From: Mangifera indica
Lineage: Eukaryota; Streptophyta; Magnoliopsida; Sapindales; Anacardiaceae
Length of the DNA stretch: 64,000 nt
Assembly: GCF_011075055.1 (NCBI RefSeq)
Contig: NW_025401096.1
Coordinates: 310,001 to 374,000 of the forward strand
Direction: 5' to 3'
Shown here: positions 1-12,779 of the stretch, piece by piece
Position numbering within the stretch: the stretch's first letter is position 1
Layout of the letters: the number at the start of each line of letters is the position of its first letter
Program-made: the position numbers and the translations under genes
Notes under the pieces: model-generated
Database searches by the model: none
What the model was told of the DNA's origin: nothing
What the model saw: only the letters and a program-made list of their open reading frames with translations

Positions 1-1447
1 CTCATCAGGTTATTGATATAATTCTGAAATGCTATTATTATACTTTGAGGGTGGAGAAAACTTCCATTATTAAATATTAAAAATGTTTAGGTTATTGATT
101 CAAAGTTTGTTTTGATTTGTTTGAATTGTTGAATGACATGATGATCTTGGATATATTCTTTGTTTGTATCTTTTCCTTATTTGGTTGTCTTGATTTGTAG
201 ATTATTTACTTTAAATTGGGTTTGAAATGATTATTTGCGTTTTTGTATGGTTGAAGTCCTTTTTTTTTATCGCTTAGTATAATTGTTATATAAATGACTT
301 GTTTGGTGCAAAGTTGCAGGAAATTATATTAATTTTTTCCTTAAATTTCTGAGTTATTTAGACTGTTGTTTTGTCTTAGATTGGTGGTTTATTTGTTTCG
401 CCTTCACTGTTTTCTAATGAGCTATGTTATGGACTATTAATTTACTTTCTTCCTCTTTTTTTTGTTAAAATTACTGAAGCATCTGTGTTATTGTCAGACC
501 ATCATCTTCATAGTAGTTACCCCAGTTGTCAAATACTTTCATCTGCTTCCTTATGCTGGGATTCTGTCAGATTGGTTTTCTGGGTGTATGAATCTCTTTT
601 CAGATCTTCACCATACTTGTGTTATAAAATATAAAATGAAGTGAGTAATCCTCTTGAAGTTGGTATGCGAATATGCTTTAGTATGCGCTTGAAGACTACT
701 GCTTAAGATTCAGTCCCATATAGTTTTGAGTTTTCGGATTTGCAATCCACCGATTAGCATATTGTGATATCATTCAAAAGTGAGTTTGACTTCTTGATTT
801 AGAGATGATGCAGGATCTGATAAACTGAAAATGTTGTTGTCTTCCCCAGGGGTGTTTACTAATGATTTGCGAGATCAAAACTCCGGATGAAAAAGCATAA
901 ATATTAGTAGCTATGGATCTCTTACAGTCATTGATGGAGGGGAATTTGTTGGAAGCAGCCTAGATTTTATACTATACCACAACTGATAAACAAGAATGGA
1001 AGTTACAGGGATTCATTATCTGCTAAATTAGTTTTGTGTTTCTTCTTGAAAATATTTAAAATATATAAATATATTGATTTACAAACAATGAAAATGCTTT
1101 AAGCGATGTTTAAACGAAAATAACATTTTGAAACTGTGATCTTGTGAACTTTAAGCTCGTCAGGCTTGACTCGTTAGGCATAATCGAGCCGAGCTCGATA
1201 GCTCGGATCATTAAGCATATTTGACCTCAGCTCGTTAATAGCCCACGAGTAGCTCGACTGGTTAAGTATTCCGAGCTAGGCTCCTGAAAGGCTTACAAGT
1301 AGCTCGCAAGCCAACGAGCTTGAATACGAGTTGCCATTTCATTGCACTCAGTGAGCTCAAGCCGTGGCTCGAGCTCGAATGAACAGTTACTGAGTTGATA
1401 TTGAGCTTGCCTGTGTTTAAACTCGGCTCAGTTTGAATCCACCCCTA
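1..1447 (+). mobile_element. 3' part of hAT transposon, copy A (cut by window start)
   Basis: This stretch matches 30916-32431 almost base for base, and there it is the 3' non-coding end of a complete hAT element. Bases 1140-1447 are dense in AGCTCG/CGAGCT-type subterminal motifs, and the end reads as an inverted TAGGGGTGGATTC terminal repeat. It is followed by TAGATATC at 1448-1455, which is exactly the 8-bp target duplication found left of the other copy (26225-26232). No transposase lies in this part, and the rest is outside the window. The short open frame at 462-644 is non-coding. Confidence 0.85.
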
Positions 1448-1455
1448 TAGATATC

Positions 1456-3904
1456 CCATCAAATCAATTGAGGCGGTGGGAATCCTATATAAATGGGTCT
1501 CCCACCCTTTACGTTTCACATATCCTTTATATGTAGTCATTGGGGAGATTTCGATCCAAGTGAAAATTTTGTTTTGCTTTCGTTATTTGGTAACACAACT
1601 TCTATGTCTAACTTCAATCTCCTACTTCAATATTCCATTCTCTGGTAAATTTTCCACATCATTTACAATATTTTATTGTATAATTTGCTTTTAAATATAT
1701 TTCAATACCACTAAAATTTAAATTATATAATTGTTCTTTTCATAAAATACAAACATAAATATTTTAATTATATTTATATCCTATTTGCAAATTAAAAACC
1801 GTGAATATTTAAAATTTGTGGATATCCAATTTGTAAAATGTAAACATAAATATTTTAATTCATTATTACAAATAATGAATATTTAAATTATATCATTATC
1901 CCATCTATTATATGCAAACTATAGGTGTTTGAATTATGTCATTGTCCAATTTGTAAAATATAAATATGAATATTTTAATTATATTATTATCCCATTTACA
2001 AATTAAGGTGTCATAACAGGATAACCTTTATTCTATGAGTATTCATAATTTAGTTTAAACTATAAAATTAAATCAAACTGTTTAAAAATTATGGTTTGAT
2101 TGGAGCAATAAATTTTTGAAAAACAGTTTTTAGTTTGGGTTATTGTTTTGACAATTTTCAAATTAAACTAAATAGTAAATCGCATTTTTTTAAAATGCTT
2201 ATATATAACTATATTTAACAAAAATTTTCAATAAATAATTAGTTGTAGATCTTGCTTTTTTTAATATTTATTTTGTTATTTTCTTTACATGTATATTTTA
2301 TTTATATATATATTATGTGTATATATTATATTCTTAAAAACTATAATTCAATTAATTTTATTAAATAATATATAATTAAAAGTAGATAATTTTAATACGT
2401 TCAAACCGTAATTCAAACCAAATCAAACTGCATTTTTTCAGTTTGATTTGATTTAAAATGTAAAATGGTTTGATTTTATTAAAGTAACATGATTACATCT
2501 AAATTGACAATCGGACGGGATTACCACAGGATTTAGGTTTTCATAACCTTGTTAATAAGTTAATTGAATAAAAGATTGTCAATTTCGATGTATTAGTCTA
2601 ATCGCATATAAAAAAACTAATTGTCGGTACATTCATTATGTAGTATAAATTTTTAATATATTTTATAATATATATTATTTTTTATTTGTATATAATTATA
2701 TAATACATATTATGTACCATATGATGGCTAGTTCGATGAACTAACGAACTCATGACTTGACTTGATTAAACTATCAATAAACCTTTAAATTAAGAATAAT
2801 ATAATAATTATGTAGAGTATTTTACTATATGATTTGTTATGAAATAAACAAATGATCAAAGACGCGAATACTCAATACATGAATGCAAGTATTTATGTGA
2901 AAACCTAATATGAAAAAAACCCACATGTAAATGATGGAGAAAATTTCACTATAAATAACAAAAAAATATTGACGGCAAGACTCTAATAAGAGTCTATTTG
3001 TACGATTGGAAATTTGTGATCAATCCAATTAATATATATGGAAAATTTTAATTATTTTAATGCAATATATTGATGGTTGGACTACTCAAGACATGAATGA
3101 GTCATTTGATTAGGTCAATATCCATTTGATTAGGTTCACATCTGTATAATTAATTGTAACTTGATTACTCGATGCCAAGTTGCGACTCATTGAATAAATA
3201 AGTTTTGGTCCCATTGCATTCATAGGTTCCTTGAATAAGTGATTATCAATTAAGTTGCAATCGTGGTAGTTAAATATTATATTATTTATTAAAAATTTAA
3301 TTTTTTTAAAATTTATATATTATTTTAAAAGATAATATTATATATATATATATATTTTAGATTTATAAATATTGTTATTATATAATTATATATTATTTTA
3401 TTTTTAATTATTTAATTATATGATAATATATTATTATTTAATTTGATTATTAATAATTATGATTATGGATAATCTTATGTGATTAAAGATATTAATAATG
3501 TATTAATTCATTATTAGTACCCATATAAATTGGATTGCCGATTGTAATGTTAGTTTCAATTTTTTTGTCTTTTTAAAATGGTGATCATTTTAAAGTTAAA
3601 ATGTTAGTTTAAGATAGAATATTAATACCCAAATAATGTTTTGACCTTACAATTTTTCTTGTTCAACTCATAATACATGGATATATCTAGAGGGTTGGAT
3701 TAGCCGGGGCAAGACCCGACCCACTAAAAGTAGGCATAGCCCTCAAAGACATGACTTACAATTTTACGGGTTGTACAAGGGGTTAGGATTTGATTCACAA
3801 GCCGATCCAACACAATCCAAAAAACAAAACATTAAAATAATAACAAATATATAATTGTGGATCGACCCATTAGAGGTACGCTCCAAGAGACTCTAGGCTT
3901 ATAA
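1456..3904. other. AT-rich intergenic DNA, copy A
   Basis: No gene is visible. The first 250 bases after the hAT target duplication contain CCTATATAAAT and a CT-rich tract resembling the promoter and R region of a truncated LTR, but no partner LTR is seen. Bases 1741-2006 are a degenerate repeat built on a motif like AAATATTTTAATTATAT. Bases 3110-3300 hold a block that recurs near 25500, 25850 and 33840 and contains AAGTTTTGGTCCCATTGCAT. The whole region is repeated at 32440-34500. Confidence 0.6.
1741..2006. repeat. Degenerate AT-rich tandem repeat
   Basis: Three to four imperfect units each pair a TAAATATTTTAATTATAT-like core with a CCCATTTACAAATTA-like segment. The same series is present at about 32710-33006 in the duplicated copy, and a similar series follows the partial LTR near 21590. 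It could be eroded internal sequence of an LTR element. No function can be assigned. Confidence 0.5.
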
Positions 3905-3950
3905 GGAACTTGTCGGTTATGGGCCCATCACGTTTTTGCTGCACCAGTAT
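3905..3950 (-). pseudogene. Relic of tRNA-iMet(CAT)
   Basis: The minus strand matches the 5' two thirds of the intact initiator tRNA at 45577-45648, including the anticodon stem-loop core GGGCCCATAACC. The acceptor stem is eroded and the T-arm is gone. The flanking text on the plus side (CCCATTCACCGAGT and AACACCAATTTTAAATTATG) matches the DNA beside the intact tRNA, so this is the same locus decayed in copy A. The equivalent bases are deleted in copy B near 34500. Confidence 0.7.
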
Positions 3951-4561
3951 TACTTATTATTAAATTTTAACAAAATAATATTTAACCATAAATTTAATGT
4001 AAAACCGCCCCTCATTTTTAGGGAATACCGAAATACCCCATTCACCGAGTCGATTACTCCAAACAACTATGCCTTCTCAAAAATTGAGTAAACACCAATT
4101 TTAAATTATGTCAAATTCCCTTTAATCATATAATTTAACTTCATTTTCTGATAAACGAAAGAAAAATTACTTATAAAAATAACCGTACAAGAAACAACTA
4201 ATAAAGCTTTGCATGTAATTTAGATATTTAATAAGATATTTAAAATTTAGTGTATATAATATTATTCAAATCGAATATATTCCTAAATAGTAGTTTGTGT
4301 GATAAAATATGAGATTTTATGTATAAAAGAATATAAGTTCAAGTCTCTTTTAACGATATTCAATATCAAATTTTTTATTTATCTGATATAATTATTGTAA
4401 ACTTAAAAGTTTTATCTGTTTAATATTGTTTTTCCAATTCAAATCAAATTTCTCGCTATAAAAAAAAAAAAAAATTTACAATAACTGCACAATAACTTTA
4501 TTGTTAGAATTATTATTTGTGTAGGTTCAAAGCTCAAATGAACAAGATTTGATACATGTGC

Positions 4562-4606
4562 CTATTTTTTCAGGCCACCTTCCACCACTATGGGGGCCAC
4601 TGACAC
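4562..4606 (-). pseudogene. Relic of last exon of a second PCR gene
   Basis: On the minus strand this short frame reads VSVAPIVVEGGLKK followed by TAG, which resembles the C-terminus of PCR proteins (the intact copies here end VEGGMKR-stop). A matching frame sits at 35028-35075, and more decayed versions lie near 46240, 51165, 52210 and 60400. It lies about 0.9 kb beyond the 3' end of PCR-1, so it is not part of that gene. I infer an older paralogue of which little but the end of exon 4 survives here. Moderate confidence, because the match is short. Confidence 0.5.
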
Positions 4607-5441
4607 ATGATCAAGATAACAAGCTAACATAGCATTTCGTTGATACATGCTCCTAGGGTGTAAATTGAGCTCAAGTTGTTTGAGTTTCGTTTTTCAATTG
4701 AGCTCAAATTTTATATTGAATAGTTGGATGAACCAACGAGCTTATGACTTGAATAAACAATCAATAAACCTTGAAATTAATAATAATATAATAATTATGT
4801 GGAATATTTTATTATATGATTTGTTATGAAAGAAACAAATTATCAAAGACACAAATACTCAACACATGAATACAAATATTTGTGTAAAAAACCTAATATA
4901 AAAAAAAAAACCACATGCAAATGATGTAGAAAATTTCACTATAAATAATGAAGAATATAACATGAATAAGAAATTGTTTTTTCCTCTTTATCACTTTAAT
5001 ATAACTTTTATACGTAAACCCTAATTGATAATTACATGGCAAGTATACTACTTGTTCACCTTTCCACTGTTAGTCATTTCTATATTATGGCATGTCACTC
5101 CTGTCCATGGGTTATACCCAGATTTTCTTAAAAATTGATCTTTTAAATTTATTCAATCTAAATTCAACCTTATGAGTAGTGAAACCTTAAACTTTATTCG
5201 GCACAAAAATTATGGATTCAATCACTTGTAATTTTTAATTAACAACGCTATATATAATTATTATTTAATATATAATTAAATATTTAAATGATACATTATT
5301 AAATAATTAAATATTTAAATATGTAATTAAGTATCCAAAATTACATTCATCTAGTTTTATTAATTTATAATATATCATTATTATATGGCAATAACTCTAT
5401 CAACTTTGGAGAGATAATACATTTCTTCCACTGAGGATTTT
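4607..5441. other. Intergenic AT-rich DNA between relic and PCR-1
   Basis: No coding signal. The region contains a CTCAAGTTGTTTGAG-type palindromic block and AT-rich sequence. It is shared with copy B at 35080-35925. Confidence 0.5.
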
Positions 5442-5597
5442 CTATCTTTTCATGCCGCCTTCTACAGAAGGAGGAACAGCTCCCATGGCCACTCCACCAT
5501 TTCGCCTTTCAACGTTACCCTGCCATCCTGTTAAAAGATCCAAGACGATCAGAAAATGATAACTCAATTCATAATTTAATATTCAATGATCCATTTC

Positions 5598-5628
<31 letters not shown>

Positions 5629-6214
5629 TACCAATTGACATGTCAAATCCACGGCTTTCGAGTTCGCGATATTCTTGACAAAGGGCACAGGGCTCGCAGC
5701 AAAAATGAACCAAGCAGTCGCAACAATTTCTTGGCTGAACTACTGCCGCATCTTCGTGAGATAACAGCAGGAGTAGCAAAATGTAAAACCAGTCATAGCA
5801 GCAAGTAGACAATAAAGCACTCCTTCTGTACCACAAGCTGCAACAAAAATAAAAAAATCACTTAATCACTTTACAACACGTTTATTTTTTAACCCATTGT
5901 TAGTTGATTCCTTACAGGTATGTCCTCGGTCTGCAATCTCAGCAACTCGTCCAAAAGTGATGCATGGACACCAAAACGTCAAGCAGCCTGTTAAACGATA
6001 AACAGATTAATGATCATTATGAAGCCTTGAGGCGGTTGTAGGAAAAAAAACTCATCGGCATAATGGACTTACAGGTTAAGCAGTCAGAGAAACAGTCACA
6101 AAGTCCAGAAGACCAAGCTTCCAATGTGGGTTGGTGCCGAAAGCCTTGAGCCACCGGGATTCCGGTTGGGGCGCCATACTTATTGAATTTCTGATTGGAG
6201 TTTGTTGAATTCAT
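5442..6214 (-). pseudogene. PCR-1: PLANT CADMIUM RESISTANCE family pseudogene
   Basis: Four exons can be placed by comparison with the intact PCR-2: 6073-6214, 5916-5987, 5632-5837 and 5442-5527, all with GT-AG borders. Exons 1 and 2 read MNSTNSNQ... through the PLAC8/PCR signature CCLTFWCPC and on to [11 protein letters not shown]. Exon 3 is broken twice. A CAG codon after KMRQ has become TAG (5740-5742). A 7-nt deletion just after it shifts the frame; exon 3 is 206 nt against 213 in PCR-2. Exon 4 still reads to VEGGMKR-stop. The position of the TATA box used by the other copies reads TTTAGAGTAA instead of TTTATATAA. A truncated product of about 100 residues is the most that could be made. 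The gene would have encoded a small cysteine-rich plasma-membrane protein linked in this family to Cd/Zn efflux. Confidence 0.85.
5608..5629. repeat. (CA)n microsatellite at the PCR-1 intron 3 donor
   Basis: A run of about eleven CA repeats lies directly beside the minus-strand donor, which reads GGTATGTGTGTG. The intact PCR-2 has a short TA run at the same place (19698-19710), so the microsatellite grew in intron 3. Confidence 0.8.
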
Positions 6215-6287
6215 CGTGTTGAAGGATTGGAATTCTACTGGAGATGGTATCAGAAGAAAGCCGATATGCTCGATGAGCGTCCTTGGT

Positions 6288-7800
6288 GGGTTTAGAGTAA
6301 TGATTGGGTTCACTGTTTCAAGTCTTACTGGCCCATCTGAATCGATAAAAATAAAGCTTTTTGAGACTAGTGACAATGTATGTATCCAAAACAACTGATA
6401 GGGAGTTAGATAGAAGCGACTCACCGACACAAGGCTCCAAAATGTATCTTTCTCATAATTTCCAAATTCTAATAAATCATACTGTAAATGTTTTATTATA
6501 TATTAAGTACTACATGATATAATTTTTATCATATTATACCCCATATGATGAAAGTTATTTACCAAATCTATATTAAACTAATAAATTATATTGGTTGGAC
6601 TGTACATCATATTATATATTAAAAATATAGTTTTATATATTATGTATTAAGTACTATATGATATAATTTTTTAAAAAATAAAATAATAATAAAAATAATT
6701 TAATCAACATATTATCATTTTAAAAAATATAATAAATATCTTTAAAATTTTAAAATTTTTTATATACAACTCTTATATGAAAAGATAAAGGGTTTAGAGT
6801 AACGAGTGGGTTCACTGTTTCAAGTCTTATTGGTCCATCTGAATCAGCAAAGATAAAGTTTTTTGAGACTAATGACAATGTGTGCATCCAAAACAACTAA
6901 TAAGGAGTTAAAAAGAAGCGACCGACTAACACAAGACTCCAAAATATATCTGTCTTATAATTTCCAAATTCCAATAAATCATACTGTAAACGTTTTATTA
7001 TATATTTAGTCCTGTATGATATATATATTTAGTCCTGTATGATATAATTTTTATCATATTATATATCATATGATAAAAGTTATGTACCAAATCTATATTA
7101 AGCTAATAAATTATATTAGTTGGACTGTACATCATATTATATAGTAAAAATATAAATTTATTTATTATGTATTAAGTATTATATGATATAATTTTTTAAA
7201 AAATAAAATAATAATAAAAATAATTTAATCAACATGTTATCATTTTAAAAAATATAATAAATACTTTTAAAATTTTAAAATTTTTTATATACAACTCTTA
7301 TATGAAAAGATAAAGGGTTTAGAGTGACGACTGGGTTCACTATTTCAAGTCTTATCGGTCCATTTGAATTGGCAAAGATAAAGTTTTTTGAGACTAGTGA
7401 CAATGTGTGCATCCAAAACAACTAATAGGGAGTTAGAAAGAAGCGACCGACTGACACAAGACTCCAAAATGTATTTGTCTCATAATTTCCAAATTCCAAT
7501 AAATCATATGGTAAACATTTTATTATATATTTAGTATTGTATGATATAATTTTTATCATATTATATATCATATGATAAAAGTTATGTACCAAATCTATTA
7601 TAAACTAATAAATTATATTAGTTGGGCTGGACATCATATTATATATTAAAAATATAATTTTATATATTATGTATTAAGTATTATATGATATAATTTAAAA
7701 AAAAATAAAAAAATAATAAAAATAATTTAATCAACATGTAATTATTTTAAAAAATATAATAAATATCTTTAAAATTTTAAAATCTTTTATATACAACTCT
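6288..7800. repeat. Tandem repeat of the PCR-1 5' flank, three units of about 0.5 kb
   Basis: Units begin near 6288, 6790 and 7316 with GGGTTTAGAGT followed by sequence like TTCACTGTTTCAAGTC and end with CAACTCTTATATGAAAAG or similar. The first unit is the natural upstream region of PCR-1. The next two repeat that region without any exon 1 coding sequence. Two units remain in copy B (36097-37075). Minus-strand open frames here, such as the start of 6017-6430, are flank read through and are not protein extensions. Confidence 0.8.
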
Positions 7801-9727
7801 ACTATATCATCATTTTATTTAAAAATTATATTAATTTGTATTGGTAATATGTGTTATATCGTAGGATACATATCATATCATATGATACATTTATTGTATC
7901 ATATTAATTTGATATATCTAATGATACGTATCGTTTTACACTTATATCATATGGTATCATAAGATATATGTTATATATCATAGGATGCTGATAACTATGG
8001 TCCAAACACCTTTTTTCTAGTTCAATTCAAATAAAAAAATTACCTTAATTGAGTTCAATAAGCTAAAATTAAGGATAGTTCAAATTTGGTTAGAATAAAA
8101 AATAATTCAGTTTGAATTCTGATTTTAATTTATAATTCAAATTCATAGATCAAATTTGCGGTTTAGATTCGTACTCCAAGTTTATAACTCAATGATAAAA
8201 TAACATTTTTTTACTCAATAATGAGTTACAAACTTGAACTATAAATTTCATACTAGTTAGATCGTATCATGTATTAAAATTTTAATTTTTCATATCATAT
8301 GTCATATCATATATATTTTTAAAATAAAATAATAAAAAATCTAAAAATTAAATTCAAGTATTTTTTTGGTTATATTTTTCATTTTAATTTTCCACTTCAA
8401 TTTAATGTCATTAATGTTTTCAAAAAATAAATGAAAGACTAAAATCATCTTCTCAAATTGTTACTAGTGTAGTCAAGAAAAAATATAGAGTAAGAATTAT
8501 AATTAAACTTCATCATGCAAAAATAAGTAATGTAATAAAAAAATAAATTGTAATATGTAGTTACAATAAAAAATTCATTTTTGCTTTACAAAAGAAAATA
8601 GATTCTATTGGGTGACTCAGTTTTGAGCTATATCTAAATTAAGTCGGCTTAGTCTTAAAAGAGACCTCGACACAATTTGGTTTAGATCAAATTTGTTTAA
8701 TTTGAATTCGAATTGAATTCAAATAGGAAGATTTTGTTCATTTTTGGAATTAAGCTAAACTTAAGCTAAGAGGTGTTTGGTTATTTTGGGCTTAAGTTCA
8801 ACTCAAATAGATAGTTTTACTTATTATTTGGGTAAAACAACGTCATTTTTTAATGAGCCATGAACTCAAGTCACAACTATGAACCACGAATTAAATTTGA
8901 ATTGAACTACACCATAAATTTGAACTATTGATTCAAATCAAATTGAATTGAACCATGTTATATTTGAGTCAAACTTGAGCCAAAGGGTGTTCGAGCTCGA
9001 CTCAGTTTGTATCAATCCCTAATTACATGTCCAATTTAGTTTGAAAAGGTATATTGATCTATATTGTTAATTTTATCTATGCAGACCGATACAAATCATA
9101 TCGTACGATACATACACTGTATCATATAAAATTTGATGCACCTTAAGATATGTATCATATCTACAATATTGGTAATTATGGTGAATTCAAAAAATGAATT
9201 TTAGCCTAACTGAGTTAAATTCCATCCAGCTCGAATTTGACTCAGTTTAGAAAATGACCTAACCTTCCTAACTTGAACTCTAAACGAATTTGAGTGAAAC
9301 CAAACTGAGTTAAGCTTGCTTATGAAACTAAGCTAGCTTGGTTCTGGTCTAATTGTACATATTTTAATTAATGTTTTCATTTGTGCTAATTGGATTAAAA
9401 ATAATATTTAAAATAATTTTGAATAATTAAAAGATTAAATTTTGGATTAAATTTAAGTAAAAAAGAATTTACTCTGGTAACACAATTCTAAAATTTTAAT
9501 TTTTCTTATAATATGCACATAAAAATAGAATTTTGATTGGTATAAACTATCAATTGAACATGAAATCGGTGGGTTTAGACTTGTTTGATCATAGTTTATC
9601 CTGATTCGAAGTTTTAATCAAGTTTAAAATATTATTGAATTGGCCTTTGAGTTTTTATCGAACCAATCGATCCAATTTTTAGAACTATGATTTGAACATT
9701 TCATTTAGTGAGAAGGGAATAGGACAT
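7801..9727. other. AT-rich intergenic DNA
   Basis: No gene is visible. The stretch contains many ATCATATGATAC-like palindromic fragments (7840-7990, 9090-9160) and AATTCAAATTGAATT-type sequence. It is duplicated at 37076-39044 with a few small indels. The last 350 bases (GTTTAGACTTGTTTGATCATAG onward) also match 21240-21400 next to PCR-2. Confidence 0.6.
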
Positions 9728-10050
9728 TGACACACGACATTGGTTTGGAAGAAGAATTGAACAAGAATTTTTTTTATAGAGAAATCTAGAATAGAAAGAA
9801 GCTTTAGAGAGAAATGATTTAGGTGCCAAAAATTATGTTTCATTCAATTAGTATTCCACTATTTAGATAATGTCTGTGTAACCAAAAACAACAACACATT
9901 GAATCGTTATTAAATGACATCATATACATTTATTAAAACTACTTAGCAACCAACAACTAAATGACAACTTTTCCATTTACAATAGACAACAACCATTACT
10001 CACTTTTATAACTTCTTCTCGACATTTCTAACTTGTTAAAATTTTGTTAT
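9728..10050 (-). repeat. 3' LTR of gypsy copy A
   Basis: The stretch aligns along its length with 15087-15408 (shared TTTGGAAGAAGAATTGAAC, ACATTTATTAAAACTACT, TTCCATTTACAATA) but with many substitutions. The inner border is approximate, because the terminal TGATGCGA of the other LTR is not conserved here. Confidence 0.7.
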
Positions 10051-10420
10051 CTTTGGTCTGCATTAGTTGCCTCTCTCGAGCTTCCTTGTCCTCAAGGGAG
10101 AAGTTAGGGAAACGTTGTTGCAATGTATGAACAAATTCCTAAGTTGTTGTATCTGTTGCTTCTCCCAACCATTGGATGAGTAATTTAGTAGTTAGAGCTT
10201 GGCCATGTCGAACCAACCTTCTACTAAGAACTACTTAAAGATAGCATGAAACATGTTATACTTAAGGTAGTAAGAAAGGAGAAGCATGCACCCTAGCATA
10301 GGTTGGACATAGAAGAAAGACATGGAAAACATTGTGAATTTGTACATTAGTAGGAAGCTATAGTTTGTAAGCTACTTTCCCAATGATTTCAAAGACCTGA
10401 TAGGGACCATAATACTTTGG

Positions 10421-10747
10421 CTAAAGCTTAGGACTACCTTGACGAAGAGAAACCTGACGATAGGGTTGAAACTTAACATACACAAAATCGCCAATTTGAA
10501 AATCGTGATTAACCTTTCTCCTATCATTCATGAGTTTCATATGAGATTGAGCCTTAACAACTTTACATCGAAGAATCTTTATAGTAGTCTCCCTAACCTT
10601 CAGCATGTTGTCTACCTTAGCAATACTAGAATCCTTTGGAAAGTAAGAGATATGCAATGGTAAAGAATACCTATATAATGCCTCAAAAGGAGACATGTCA
10701 ATGTTAGAATGATAATTGGTATTATACCAATATTCAACTAGGGACAA
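10421..10747 (-). pseudogene. Gypsy integrase C-terminal fragment, copy A
   Basis: The 108-residue frame contains EYWYNTNYHSNIDMSPFEALY, typical of the end of the gypsy integrase core, followed by a C-terminal segment with DFQIGDFVYVKFQPYRQVSL. The upstream part of the integrase is interrupted by the tandem repetition described at 10491-11730, so the frame cannot belong to a working polyprotein. Confidence 0.75.
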
Positions 10748-11730
10748 CTAATGCACCTAAGTGTGAGGAAGCTCACCTACCATGCATTTAAGGTATCCTT
10801 TTAAGCACCTATTAATGACCTCAATTTGGCTAGCCGTTTGAGGATAGTAGGTAGTGGAATATTATAAACGAATACCGTGCAAATGGAAGAGATCTTGCTA
10901 GAATTTACTAAGGAAGATCATGCATTTATCATTAGTGATTGTGTTAGGCTTCCCATGCAACTTATACACATTGTCAAGGAAAAGATAGGCTACTATCTAC
11001 ACTGAGAAGGGATGGCTGAGTGCCATGAAATGACTATATTTAGTCAGCTTATCAACCACTACCAAAATAGCTTACATTCCCTAAGACTTTGGTAACCCCT
11101 CAATGAAATCACCAATTTGAAAATCGTGATCAACCTTTCTCTTATCATTCATGAGTTTCATATGAGATTAAGCCTTAACAACATTACATCGAAGAATCTT
11201 TATAGTAGTCTCCCTAACCTTCAGCATGCTGTCCACCTTAGTAATACTAGATCCTTTGGAAAGTAAGAGATATGCAATGGTAAGGAATACCCATATAATG
11301 CCTCAAAAGGAGACATGTCAATGCTAAAATGATAATTGGTATTATACTAATATTCAACTGGGGACAACCAATGCACCTAAGTGTGACGAAACTTACCTGT
11401 CATGCATTTAAGGTATCCTTTTAAACACCTATTAATGACCTCAATTTGGCCAGCCGTTTGAGGATAGTAGGTAGTGGAATATTATAAACGAATACCCTGC
11501 AAATGGAAGAGATCTTGCTAGAATTTACTAAGGAAGATCATGCCTTTATCACTAGTGATTATGTTAGGATTCCCATGCAACTTGTACGCATTGTCAAGGA
11601 AGAGATGGGCTACTGTCTACACTGAGAAGGGATGACTGAGTGTTATGAAATGACCATATTTAGTCAGCTTATCAACCACTACCAAAATAGCTTACATTCC
11701 TTAAGACTTTGGTAACCCCTCAATGAAATC
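10491..11730. repeat. Two 621-bp direct repeats inside the gypsy integrase region
   Basis: The text from CCAATTTGAAAATCGTGAT to CCCCTCAATGAAAT occurs at 10491-11110 and again at 11112-11730, with few differences. The repeat covers most of the integrase core and C-terminal region. Copy B of the element has three such units, so the array changed in number after the large duplication or existed before it and was lost in part. Confidence 0.85.
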
Positions 11731-12337
11731 CATGGTCAGATCTTGGAAGACTCCTAAAGGAACAGGTAAAGGTTGTAACAACCTCAAAGAAGTTAAGTTC
11801 TTTGGTTTGTACTGTCGACAAGTGTTGCAACTTTTGATATAGTTACGCATAACCCTCTACATACCTTTCCAATATACCACTGCTATTAGCTTCCTTATCA
11901 TGGTGGCTATTCCAAAATGGTCACTAATAGGGAAGTTATGAAATAACTAAAGTAATCACTCCTGAAGTTTTGGATAGTTAGCAATTACTAGCTTTTTTTT
12001 CCTTTTAAGCTTGCCATTCAACCATTCAAACTTGTTATAGGTTTATGGATCCTATTCCTTATCTGGGATAATCTGTTGCATGTGAGTATCCTTTCTTTAC
12101 CCCTCCTCAATTTGCAACAGCAACTTATAAGGTAAAATAACCATAACGATGTTTGAGCTTACAAAGAAGGAATTCTAGATAAAGCATTAACCACTATGTT
12201 CTCTTTGCCATTTTGTACTTAATCTTGTAATCATATTGTATAAGATTTACAACCTACACCTATTAAGACGGAGTAGTCACTCGTTGCTCTAAGAGATGCT
12301 TTAGGTTTTGATGGTCGGTTCTGTTCCCATTTTCCTA

Positions 12338-12532
12338 TTACAAGCAAAATAGCCAACATTTCTTTTTATATATCAACAGAGGCTGATTCTTTGGGGAGAG
12401 AACCTCAATGATATATGCAATAGAGTGGCTTTCTTGCATCAACATTGCCTTAATCCCACAGTTAGAGGCATTTACCTTAATGAGGAACATTTTATTCATG
12501 TTAGGAAAGGCCATAATTAGGGTTGTGCTCAA
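12338..12532 (-). pseudogene. Gypsy RNase H-like fragment, copy A
   Basis: The frame reads LIKVNASNCGIKAMLMQESHSIAYI and on to SPKNQPLLIYKKKCW, which matches the start of the gypsy RNase H domain (D-A-S-x-x-G-I-G-A-V-L-M-Q in intact relatives). The catalytic aspartate is replaced by asparagine (VNASN). Confidence 0.7.
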
Positions 12533-12779
12533 GCAGCATTTAAGGTGCTTGAAAGAAAGTTATGCAACCTCATTCCAATAGAAGGAATCTCTCTTATAAT
12601 GAACCTCCTATAATATCTTGATAAACTTGTAAATCCACTCAACTAAGATAGGTTATTCTTGGATTGCAGCTACCTTCTTAGAATCCATTGTAACCCCTTG
12701 AGCCTTAATAAAGTAGCCTAAGTACTCCACTTATGATACACCAAAGATGTACTTGCTCCTTTTAGCATACAAATGATTA

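Noticed and set aside
6017..6430. 137-residue minus-strand frame beginning upstream of PCR-1
   Set aside because: The first 70 or so residues are 5' flank that recurs as non-coding tandem repeat. The last residues run into intron 1. The gene starts at 6214.
10491..11730. CRISPR-like or phase-variable repeat array
   Set aside because: The repeats are long (620 bp), adjacent and part of a retrotransposon gene in a plant genome.
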